Source: DATFYM01 sp035315065
GTDB taxonomy: Bacteria; Acidobacteriota; Terriglobia; UBA7540
Assembly (NCBI GenBank): GCA_035315065.1
Contig: DATFYM010000080.1
Span: 1 to 20,971 of the forward strand
Length of the DNA stretch: 20,971 nucleotides
Direction: 5' to 3'
Every line of letters starts with the position of its first letter. The first letter of the stretch is position 1. A model generated the notes under the pieces. It saw only the letters and a program-made list of their open reading frames with translations. It had not been told where the DNA came from and made no database searches. The position numbers and the translations under genes are program-made. Shown here one piece after another: positions 14,145-20,773 of this stretch.

Positions 14145-14205
14145 GCCTTCCTCCTCCCGTTTCGACTCTAGTGCTGCATCTCACAAATACGGTGACGATG
14201 CAAGC

Positions 14206-14298
14206 GGTGTTCGGGATTCGGTGTTCGGGGTTCGCAGAACAAATCCCCGCCGCCCGGCCTTCCTTTGCGAATCCCGAGCCCCGAATCCCGAACCCCGC
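14206..14298. repeat. 32-bp inverted repeat built of TTCGGG(G/A) units
   Basis: The arm at 14206-14237 pairs with 14267-14298 with four mismatches, enclosing a 29-nt loop. Both arms consist of short units such as TTCGGGATTCGG and CCCGAATCCCGA. The structure ends 6 bp from the stop codon of the methyltransferase-like gene. It would fold strongly in the transcript and may act as a 3' stabiliser or a terminator without a T-run. Confidence 0.75.
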
Positions 14299-14304
14299 GT
14301 CCGT

Positions 14305-14781
14305 TCATACTCTCGGCCACCATCGCCTGACATGGCGGCAGTATGCTTCGTACTCTTGCCCGAAGGTTCGCCTTAGAGTGGGCTCCTCGTACCCCAGCAC
14401 GAAGAGGTGAGTCGCGAGAAGGAAGAGGCCCGCATAGCCGAGAAGCGGCCACGACTGATAGAAGAGCGCGGCGCCGGCGAGGGCGAGTCCCGCGCCAATG
14501 TACATGGGATTCCGCACGAAGCGGTACGGACCCTGAATCACCAGTCGGCGAGGCGGATCGAAGGGCGCCGGGGTGCCTCTTCCGATAAATGCGAAGGTGA
14601 AAACGCACCACAGAGCGACCGCCGCACCAGCGGCTCCGATAACCATCCCAGCAACCTGCGGCACTTCAATCGCCGCCGGTCGGACAATGCCCGACCAAGA
14701 CAGGAGGCGGGCAGGTAAGTAGATGAGCACGAGGCCGATAAAAAGCGCAGCGTAAGTGACCGCACGGACGAGAACAAACAT
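14305..14781 (-). CDS. Small integral-membrane methyltransferase-like protein (ICMT/PEMT family)
   Basis: A 158-aa polytopic membrane protein with about four hydrophobic segments. The C-terminal half carries the isoprenylcysteine carboxyl methyltransferase / phospholipid methyltransferase signature: 'LVIQGPYRFVRNPMYIGAGLALAG', then YEEPTLRRTFGQEYEAYCRHVRRWWP with the paired Glu and the RRWWP ending. Members bind S-adenosylmethionine and methylate lipids or lipid-linked groups; the bacterial substrates are mostly unknown. The frame extends to a GTG at 14796, but the ATG at 14781 has GAGG 5 bp upstream and is preferred. It stands alone between the DUF2277 and GYD genes. Confidence 0.85.
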   Translation of the reverse strand: MFVLVRAVTYAALFIGLVLIYLPARLLSWSGIVRPAAIEVPQVAGMVIGAAGAAVALWCVFTFAFIGRGTPAPFDPPRRLVIQGPYRFVRNPMYIGAGLALAGAALFYQSWPLLGYAGLFLLATHLFVLGYEEPTLRRTFGQEYEAYCRHVRRWWPRV

Positions 14782-15009
14782 GATTGCCTCTGGCACGCCA
14801 AGGCTTCACGGTCTGGCGTGTGGTGTCGCTAAACTTGGCTAGCCGACACGTCTAAACCACCATGGCGATCGGTTCCACGTCGGCCACTCGCCACCATTGC
14901 CGCGTGGATCAACTCCCGTTACCAGCCCCATTTATACAAGACGTCGGTCGCCAACCAATGACGTCTGACTTGCAGCCATACCCCTACCACCAGCGGGGGC
15001 GGAGTCGCT

Positions 15010-15351
15010 CTATCTCTTGCTTCTGCCCGCCTTGGGCGGGACGTACCCCGTCGTGCCGGCTTTCTTCATGGCTTCCATGCCTTCCTCGGTGGACAGAAGC
15101 GGCGTCGTCTTGACGGACTTGCAGGCGCCGCCGGCGGCAATCGCCATGGCAAAAGCTGCGGCGCTGACATGATCCGGCATCTCGCTGATCAAGACTGTGT
15201 CGTAGTCCCCGAAACAGAGCCAACCTCCTACGACGCGTCCCCCCAACTTCTCCAGCGCCTTGGACACGACGCCAATCCGGTCCTGCGGATTCTTCACCAG
15301 AGTTGCCCATGCTTCGGACGTGTACGCGACTTGCAGCAGAAACTCAGCCAT
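15010..15351 (-). CDS. GYD domain-containing protein
   Basis: A 113-aa GYD-domain protein, full length for this family. It shows the typical order: LLQVAYTSEAWATLVKNP, then 'EKLGGRVVGGWLCFGDYDTVLISEMPD' with the GDYD motif, then 'AAAFAMAIAAGGACKSVKTTPLL'. The fold is a ferredoxin-like alpha/beta barrel; the biochemical role is not established. The C-terminal 25 or so residues, ending KAGRSKR, are basic and probably disordered. The ATG at 15351 has GGGAGGG about 5 bp upstream. A perfect 24-bp inverted repeat separates it from the DUF1553 gene on the upstream side. Confidence 0.88.
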   Translation of the reverse strand: MAEFLLQVAYTSEAWATLVKNPQDRIGVVSKALEKLGGRVVGGWLCFGDYDTVLISEMPDHVSAAAFAMAIAAGGACKSVKTTPLLSTEEGMEAMKKAGTTGYVPPKAGRSKR

Positions 15352-15368
15352 TCGACCCTCCCTTCTTC

Positions 15369-15521
15369 ATTTTGGATTTTGGATTTTGGATTTTGGATTG
15401 AAGAACCGCCCCCGCCGAGCTTCTGCTCATCCAAAGTACCCAGAATCCAGAGTCGAAAACCCAAAACCTGATCAGAATCCCGCCTGGTTGGTCTTCCTCT
15501 TCAATCCAAAATCCAAAATCC
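15369..15521. repeat. Perfect 24-bp inverted repeat made of ATTTTGG heptamers
   Basis: Four ATTTTGG units run at 15369-15396. The 24 bp at 15381-15404 are an exact inverted copy of 15498-15521 (CCAAAAT units), enclosing about 93 bp that themselves contain decayed CCAGAAT-like units. The right arm ends 2 bp from the DUF1553 stop codon. The pair lies entirely between the GYD and DUF1553 genes. Confidence 0.85.
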
Positions 15522-15523
15522 TC

Positions 15524-18295
15524 TCAGTGGTTGAACATAAACTCCTTGCTCGTCAAAAACGCCCACGTCATATCCGTGAGCGCAGCCCGGCGCGGATCGA
15601 CCGTGCTGCCGGGCACCGGTTGGGCCTCCGCCGATTTGAGGTCGTTCACGATCGCCGCGCGCTCGGAAGCCGTAGGATAACGGCTGAAAGCGGCAAGGTA
15701 CAAGTAGTTGACCACTTCTTCGTCTGAAAGTCCAAGCCTCAGCAGCATGTCCACGGTGCCGGCGGGCGCTCGCAGTTTTTCGTTCAGCGTATCGCCATTG
15801 ATGACGTGCAGCGCCTGGGTGATGCTGGGGTCCGAAGTTCGCTCGCTTTCGCGCGTCTGCTCGCGCGCCGGCCGGCCGAAGGCGCTGAGGAAGTAGTTCT
15901 GGACCGCGGTATCCGGCAACTGCATAGCCCTCATTCCGAGCGGGTAGCCGTCGAACTTTTCCGGCGATTGGGCGACCTCGGAGAGCGCGTCCAACAGTAC
16001 CTCGGCGGGCAGGCGCCGAATGAGATAGTGCGAGTAGTACTTCTCATCGTCCTGGTTGTACTGGTTCGGCTCCGACGACGCTTGATAGGTGGCGGACCGC
16101 ATGATGGTTTTGATCAGGTAGTCCACGTCGAAGTTGTGAGCCACGAAGTCCTTGGTCAGCGCGCTCAGCAACTCCTCGTTGGTGGGCGGGTTGGTGGCGC
16201 GCATATCGTCCACCGACTCCACCAAGCCGCGTCCCATGAAGTTCCGCCACACGCGATTGACGATGGCGCGGGCGAAGTAAGGATTCTCCGGCGAGGTGAG
16301 CCATTCCGCGAAGTAGTCGCGCGGGTCATCCGGTGCGCCAAAAGGGAGCGGCTTGGCATCGAGCGGCTTGGGCGGCAGCGGGCGGCCGAAGCGGTCGTCG
16401 TGATACTCGCCGGAGGGGCTGGTGAGCACCGCGACATCGTCGAAGATTGGTCCAACGCCGGGACGGAACCCGCCGGGCGCGCCGGTCTTCAGCCGCACGC
16501 GCGCGAACAGGTTGGCCATGCCGTAATAGTCCTTCTGTGTCCACTTATCGAGCGGATGGTTGTGGCAATGCGCGCAGGTGATAGTGGTGCCGAGAAAGGC
16601 CTGCGTCATGTTCTCGGAGATGTCCTTGGGATCGCGGTGGATCACCCAATAGTTGGCGGCGCCGTTCTGCCGGGCGCTGCCGTTGGCGGTGATGATCTCC
16701 CGCACGAACTGGTTCCAGGGTTTGTCGGCCGCCACGCTCTCGCGAATCCAGTTGTAGTAGGTCCACATGCCCTCCGGGGAAAGCTTATTACTGGAGACCA
16801 GCAGCAGGTCAGACCACTTGTAGGCCCAGTAGTCCACGAACTCGGGGCGCGAAATCAGCGCGTCGATCAGGCGATCGCGCTTCGCAGGCGATGTGTCCTT
16901 AAGGAACGCTTCCGCCTCGCGCGGCTGCGGAAGAATGCCCGCGGCATCGAGATACGCGCGCCGGATGAATTCGGAGTCGGTGGCGGGACGCGAAGGCGGA
17001 ACGTGCAGCACCTCAAGGTGGGCGATCACGGCGTCGTCGATGTAGTTGTGGGGCGGCGCGTGGTCGAAGGCGGTTTCCGCAATCTTGTAGGGGAAGGGAA
17101 TCCGCAGGCGCGCGAAGGTGACGTGGCTGAGATACCACACGGTGACCGGCGCCTCACCCGAGCCGTGCATTGTGACAAGCCCATTCGGTCCATTCGGCCC
17201 ATTGGGCCCATTGGGGTTGTTGGCGCCGGCGCTGTCATTGACCGTGGCCACGCCGTCGTCGCCGCTGGAAAACTTCACCCAGCGCGTGACGTCCTCGGTG
17301 TGGCCGTCGCTGAAGGTGGCCGTCACCAGCAACTGCTGCTTCGCTCCCGGACGCAGCGAGGCTTCGTGCGGAAGCACCTGGAGATCGGTGATGCGCGCGT
17401 CGGAGTCCTGCGGCGGCGGCATGCCGGCGGCGATCCATCCCGACATCACCTGGTATTCGAGCGAGCCCACCGGGAATCGGCGCCCGCCGCCGTGGGAAAT
17501 GGTCATCGTGGGCTTCAGCAGGATCAGGCTGTTGGCAGGCTCCAGGCGGTCGGTGCGCCGCGAAAGCGCCTGGTGGGTGAGCGTGTAGTAGTCCGTCTCC
17601 GGGTCGTAGCCGCGCAGCGTCAGCTTGAAACCGTTCTTGCCCGCCGCAGCACCGTGGCAGGGTCCGGAGTTGCAGCCCATCTTGGTCATCACCGGCAGCA
17701 CGTCGTTGCGAAAACTCCAGGCGAACGGCGCTGAGTATTGCCTGATCTCCACCGGCGCCGTGGCACGGTGGCCGTTGACCGTAGCCGTCACCGTTGCCTT
17801 GCCATCCGACTGCGGGCGGACGAAAGCCTCAGCGTCAACCAAGGCGATCTTGGGGTCGGACGAGATGATCCGAGCCTGATCGGTGATGTCCTCCTGGTGG
17901 CCGTCGGCGAAGGTCCCCTCCACTACCAAGCGCTGGCTGTAGCGCGGGCCGGTGACCGAGATCGACGGCGGCAGGATCCTGATTTCCTTGAGCGGTCCCG
18001 GAACGTAATGCGCCGCCACTGGCTCCATGGGCTTGGCCGGCTTCGAGGCTTCCCAATCGACGGATTTCGCCCCGGTTTTGTGGTACTCGGCGTCGTTTTG
18101 GGAGGCGGCTTTGGACTCTGCCTGGGGGGCCGGCGCTTGGGGCTGGGCGGTCTGAGCAAGCAGTGAGGCTGGCGAAGCGCCGATCAACAAAAGCAAAGAG
18201 AGAATAAAGGGCAAGAATGGCGAGGGACCGACGGTTCCGTTCGCAATTTTCGCATGTGAAGCGCAGCGTTTAGGCCATTCTTTGTGTAAGGTCAT
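15524..18295 (-). CDS. DUF1549/DUF1553 protein with BIG2-like and cytochrome-like domains
   Basis: A 923-aa exported protein. A signal peptide (about 25-48) and Pro/Ala-rich linker precede a BIG2-like Ig domain (104-186). Next is a planctomycete-type cysteine motif, GCNSGPCHG (207-215), which has CX4CH spacing instead of the usual CX2CH. A second BIG2-like domain follows (302-395), interrupted by NPNGPNGPNGPNG (360-372). Then come DUF1549 (about 417-605, with heme-type CAHCH at 574-578) and DUF1553 (about 660-890). Such proteins are common in Planctomycetota and Solibacter-type acidobacteria, usually next to DUF1501 genes as here; their reaction is unproven. The ATG at 18295 has only a poor ribosome binding site. 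Its 3' end is the source of three fragments downstream. Confidence 0.87.
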   Translation of the reverse strand: MTLHKEWPKRCASHAKIANGTVGPSPFLPFILSLLLLIGASPASLLAQTAQPQAPAPQAESKAASQNDAEYHKTGAKSVDWEASKPAKPMEPVAAHYVPGPLKEIRILPPSISVTGPRYSQRLVVEGTFADGHQEDITDQARIISSDPKIALVDAEAFVRPQSDGKATVTATVNGHRATAPVEIRQYSAPFAWSFRNDVLPVMTKMGCNSGPCHGAAAGKNGFKLTLRGYDPETDYYTLTHQALSRRTDRLEPANSLILLKPTMTISHGGGRRFPVGSLEYQVMSGWIAAGMPPPQDSDARITDLQVLPHEASLRPGAKQQLLVTATFSDGHTEDVTRWVKFSSGDDGVATVNDSAGANNPNGPNGPNGPNGLVTMHGSGEAPVTVWYLSHVTFARLRIPFPYKIAETAFDHAPPHNYIDDAVIAHLEVLHVPPSRPATDSEFIRRAYLDAAGILPQPREAEAFLKDTSPAKRDRLIDALISRPEFVDYWAYKWSDLLLVSSNKLSPEGMWTYYNWIRESVAADKPWNQFVREIITANGSARQNGAANYWVIHRDPKDISENMTQAFLGTTITCAHCHNHPLDKWTQKDYYGMANLFARVRLKTGAPGGFRPGVGPIFDDVAVLTSPSGEYHDDRFGRPLPPKPLDAKPLPFGAPDDPRDYFAEWLTSPENPYFARAIVNRVWRNFMGRGLVESVDDMRATNPPTNEELLSALTKDFVAHNFDVDYLIKTIMRSATYQASSEPNQYNQDDEKYYSHYLIRRLPAEVLLDALSEVAQSPEKFDGYPLGMRAMQLPDTAVQNYFLSAFGRPAREQTRESERTSDPSITQALHVINGDTLNEKLRAPAGTVDMLLRLGLSDEEVVNYLYLAAFSRYPTASERAAIVNDLKSAEAQPVPGSTVDPRRAALTDMTWAFLTSKEFMFNH

Positions 18296-18298
18296 TTG

Positions 18299-18372
18299 TT
18301 TTCATCAAGATCGTGGCTTTCGCGATCATGCCGCCCGTCGTCATTCCTTATTTTCAATAACATCGTGGCTTC
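18299..18372. repeat. Two degenerate copies of the TTTTCA...GTGGCTTCG motif
   Basis: TTTTCATCAAGATCGTGGCT starts near 18299 and TTTTCAATAACATCGTGGCT near 18352. Both resemble the better-conserved copies at 18553 and 18798 and those at 6167 and 6461. Confidence 0.55.
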
Positions 18373-18513
18373 GCATCCCCGGAAAGCAGTGTGCGGCCGC
18401 ATCCCACCTTCAAGAAAAATCAACACCTGAAGGTTGAACGTGGAACCCGGAAGGCTTTGGGGACGGGGCCGGCTTTTGCCTTCCCCTGACTTGCCTTCTA
18501 ACCGCCAAAACCG

Positions 18514-18621
18514 TGGCTTCGTTCCTGATTCCGTCCAATCGACTTCCTTTGTTTTCAATCAAATCGGTGGCTTCGTTTTTTCAAAAAGCTCTCAGCTTTC
18601 AGCCATCAGCTATCGGCTTTT
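18514..18621. repeat. Duplicated 100-bp element, copy 1, ending in an AGCTCTC-type heptamer array
   Basis: The element starts TGGCTTCGTTCCTGATT, contains TTTTCAATCAAATCGGTGGC (from 18553) and ends in five 7-bp units (AGCTCTC, AGCTTTC, AGCCATC, AGCTATC, GGCTTTT) at 18587-18621. It is nearly identical to 18759-18865, offset by about 245 bp in the same orientation. Confidence 0.8.
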
Positions 18622-18689
18622 TTCGCTTCGTTCCGTTCCGCGAAGATCTTTTCTGCCTCCCTTCACCGGACCCGGGCCTGAAGTCAAGA

Positions 18690-18712
18690 AGATGCCGCGC
18701 TAAAGCCCGCCT
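18690..18712 (+). repeat. REP-like core shared with the PPC gene
   Basis: AAGATGCCGCGCTAAAGCCC followed by GCC matches the second REP-like unit in the PPC gene (minus strand, near 4685-4712) with one mismatch. It lies between the two copies of the 100-bp element. Confidence 0.6.
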
Positions 18713-18758
18713 CTACGTTCGGCTCGGTCCTTGCGGACTGCTTTCTGCCCCCCATCGT

Positions 18759-18865
18759 TGGCTTCGTTCCTGATTTCTCCCAACCGGCTTCCTTTGTTTT
18801 CAATCAAATCGGTGGCTTCGTTTTTCAAAAAGCTCTCAGCTCTCAGCCGTCAGCCATCAGCTCTT
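18759..18865. repeat. Duplicated 100-bp element, copy 2, with AGCTCTC-type heptamer array
   Basis: This is the second copy of the element at 18514-18621. The heptamer units at 18831-18865 read AGCTCTC, AGCTCTC, AGCCGTC, AGCCATC and AGCTCTT. The units differ from those of copy 1 while keeping the 7-bp register, so the arrays vary independently of the element body. Confidence 0.8.
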
Positions 18866-18881
18866 TTCACGGGCGATGGCC

Positions 18882-18930
18882 GACTGCGTGACTGCCGACT
18901 GCCTCTGCCTACTGCCTTCCGCCTTCTGCC
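18882..18930. repeat. Degenerate heptamer array (GACTGCC / TTCTGCC units) at the DUF1501 stop
   Basis: About seven units, mostly 7 bp, read GACTGCG, GACTGCC, TACTGCC, TTCCGCC and TTCTGCC. The array ends one base before the stop codon of the DUF1501 gene (18932-18934). Confidence 0.7.
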
Positions 18931-18931
18931 C

Positions 18932-20305
18932 TCACAACAACTCCCTGATCGGCTCGATCCCGCGGTCCACTACCGGAATCGGCCTTAACTGTGGTCCCGG
19001 CAAGTCAAGGTCCAGCGGAATACCCAGCCCTTGGTAGACCGTGGCGGCGATGTGCCCCGGCGTCACCGGGTGATCCTTGGGGGCGGCGCCGATATCGTCC
19101 GACGATCCCACCACACGCCCGCCTTTGATCGGTCCTCCCGCCATGACCACCGTCCAGCACTGCGGCCAGTGGTCGCGCCCGCCAGCGGGGTTCACCTTGG
19201 GTGTTCGCCCGAACTCGCCCATCCCCAGCACCATGGTGTTTTCCAGCAGCCCGCGATCGTGCAGATCCTCGATCAGCGAGGTGAAGCCGTTATCGAACAT
19301 CGGGCCCACCAAGTCACGATAGCAGCTTATGGGGCTGAAGGGCGCCGACCCGTGAATATCCCAGGTGATCTCGTTGAACACCGTCTCGAACATGTTGATG
19401 GTGACGTAGCGCACGTCGCGCTCGATGAGGCGGCGTGCCAGCAGGCAGCCTTGGCCGAAGCGGTTGAGGCCGTACTTCTTGCGCACGGCCTCGGGCTCCT
19501 GGCCGAGTTCGAAGGCCTCGCGCGCCTTGACCGAGGTCATCAGCGTATAGGCCTGGTTGAAGGTGGCGTCCATCAGCTTGGCGTCCTGGCTGGACTCGAA
19601 ATAGGAGACCGACTGGTCGATCACATTGCGCCAGTTCCGGCGGCGGTCCACGCGTACGGCGGCGATGTAGTCCGGCGGCAGCATGTCCGGCACGTGGAAA
19701 TCGGGCGCGGAGGGGTCGGAGTTGAGCACGAAGGGGTCGAGCGACTTGCCGAGGAAGCCGGCCGTCTGGCCGTGGGGCATGTTGCCGCCCGTATTGCCGA
19801 TGGGATGGGGCATGAGGACGTTGGGCGGCACGTCGCCCTTGGGACCCTTGACCTTCGTAAGCACGCAGCCGAAGTTGGGGTATTCGAGGCCGCCCTGGAA
19901 AAGGCGGCCGGTCTGCATCATCTGGTGGCCGGTATCGTGGACGGCGGCGGCGGTATGATAGACGGACCGCACCAGCGACCACTTGTCCGCATTCCTGGCC
20001 ATGCGGGGAAAGATTTCGCAAATCTGGATGCCGTCGACGTTGGTCGGGATGGGCTTGTAAGGGCCGCGAATCTCGGCGGGTGCGTTGGGCTTCATGTCCC
20101 AGGTGTCGAGTTGGCTGGGACCGCCCACCAGCATCATCAGGATGCAATTGACGTCCTTATCGGGCTTGACGGCGCCCAGGGCCTTGAGGCCGAAGAAATC
20201 CGGCAGGGTGAGGCCGAGCAGGCCCAACGACCCGGCATGGAGGAAGTCGCGTCGCGAGAGTCCATCGCAGAAGTGAACGGGCTTGTCCGCGTCGAGCCTG
20301 AACAT
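18932..20305 (-). CDS. DUF1501 protein with Tat signal (sulfatase-like fold)
   Basis: A 457-aa exported protein. The twin-arginine motif SRRDFL (17-22) followed by a hydrophobic stretch (25-40) marks Tat export, implying folding before secretion. The body is a standard DUF1501 domain: 'CILMMLVGGPSQLDTWDMKP' near the N-terminus, 'VHDTGHQMMQTGR', 'WDIHG' and the C-terminal 'VLGMGEFGRTPKVNPAGGRDHWPQCWTV'. The family is related to the alkaline phosphatase/sulfatase superfamily, but its activity is not established. Its length is normal and it looks intact. The ATG at 20305 has GGGAGG at 5 bp spacing. It lies upstream of the DUF1553 gene, the usual partner, but 636 bp of repeat DNA separates them. 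Confidence 0.9.
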   Translation of the reverse strand: MFRLDADKPVHFCDGLSRRDFLHAGSLGLLGLTLPDFFGLKALGAVKPDKDVNCILMMLVGGPSQLDTWDMKPNAPAEIRGPYKPIPTNVDGIQICEIFPRMARNADKWSLVRSVYHTAAAVHDTGHQMMQTGRLFQGGLEYPNFGCVLTKVKGPKGDVPPNVLMPHPIGNTGGNMPHGQTAGFLGKSLDPFVLNSDPSAPDFHVPDMLPPDYIAAVRVDRRRNWRNVIDQSVSYFESSQDAKLMDATFNQAYTLMTSVKAREAFELGQEPEAVRKKYGLNRFGQGCLLARRLIERDVRYVTINMFETVFNEITWDIHGSAPFSPISCYRDLVGPMFDNGFTSLIEDLHDRGLLENTMVLGMGEFGRTPKVNPAGGRDHWPQCWTVVMAGGPIKGGRVVGSSDDIGAAPKDHPVTPGHIAATVYQGLGIPLDLDLPGPQLRPIPVVDRGIEPIRELL

Positions 20306-20368
20306 AAGTGCCTCCCGAGAGCCGTTGGCAGTGAACTGTCAGCTTCTAACGATGGCCCAGACAAGTAA

Positions 20369-20397
20369 CGAATACTACTCGCCATCACGGGAGTCAA
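20369..20397 (-). promoter_or_regulatory. Possible promoter of the DUF1501 gene
   Basis: On the minus strand TTGACT (20397-20392) and TATTCG (20374-20369) are 17 bp apart, placing a start about 57 nt before the ATG. The -35 is good and the -10 weak. Confidence 0.35.
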
Positions 20398-20554
20398 GGA
20401 GATAATGCCGCCGGCTGATGAAACCTTCTCCTTAACATAACAGGCCGGAGCTTTGCTACTAGCCTGCTTGCTGAACGGCTGAGAGCTAGAGTAGCGAGCT
20501 GCGTCCTTGCCAATCTTATGGATGTGAGGCAATATCGAAATGGAGTGTGCGAGT

Positions 20555-20770
20555 ATGATTTTCCATGTTACGCTTGAGCAAGCTGAAGACGGCTGGTTAG
20601 TTGCAGAGTGCCCCGCGTTGCCCGGCTGTGTCTCTCAGGGCAAAGACGAAGAAGAAGCACTAAACAACATCAAGGAAGCCATCACCGCTTGGCTCTGGGC
20701 TGAGGATCAGAAGGCCATTTCCTCGCTCAAACCGGAGGCAGGTCGTCAACCTATTGTGGTAGCGGTCTAG
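20555..20770 (+). CDS. HicB-like antitoxin
   Basis: A 71-aa HicB-type antitoxin with a partial RNase H fold: 'IFHVTLEQAEDGWLVAECPALPGCVSQG', then EEALNNIKEAITAWL. This is the short form without a C-terminal DNA-binding domain. The frame opens at 20540, but the ATG at 20555 has GGAG at 9 bp spacing and starts at the conserved strand. The toxin gene begins 3 bp after its stop, so the two are one transcript in the order antitoxin-toxin. The pair is divergent from the DUF1501 gene. A weak TTGCC/GGCAA dyad lies at 20507-20532, but I would not call it an operator. Confidence 0.85.
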   Translation: MIFHVTLEQAEDGWLVAECPALPGCVSQGKDEEEALNNIKEAITAWLWAEDQKAISSLKPEAGRQPIVVAV

Positions 20771-20773
20771 CCG

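Larger units (their letters stand above)
18296..18931. other. Gene-free, repeat-rich gap between the DUF1501 and DUF1553 genes
   Basis: No credible gene is present in 636 bp. The minus-strand open frame at 18292-18558 meets the DUF1553 start with an ATGA overlap but lacks protein-like composition and covers repeat DNA. The gap holds a duplicated 100-bp element, several copies of the GTGGCTTCG motif, a REP-like core near 18690-18712 and three heptamer arrays. Confidence 0.6.

Noticed and set aside
17178..17220. 9-bp tandem repeat CCATTCGG(T/C)C-like
   Set aside because: It encodes NPNGPNGPNGPNG within the DUF1553 protein; likely a simple in-frame slippage repeat in a loop.
15806..17734. 642-codon open frame on the plus strand
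   Set aside because: It lies entirely antisense to the DUF1549/DUF1553 gene, is His/Arg/Gly/Val-rich as expected for a GC-rich shadow frame, and matches no family.
18292..18558. 88-codon minus-strand open frame overlapping the DUF1553 start by ATGA
   Set aside because: The overlap is suggestive, but the frame covers dispersed-repeat DNA and has no family resemblance or ribosome binding site.
19031..20368. 445-codon open frame on the plus strand
   Set aside because: It is a shadow of the DUF1501 gene, which has full-length domain support and a strong ribosome binding site.
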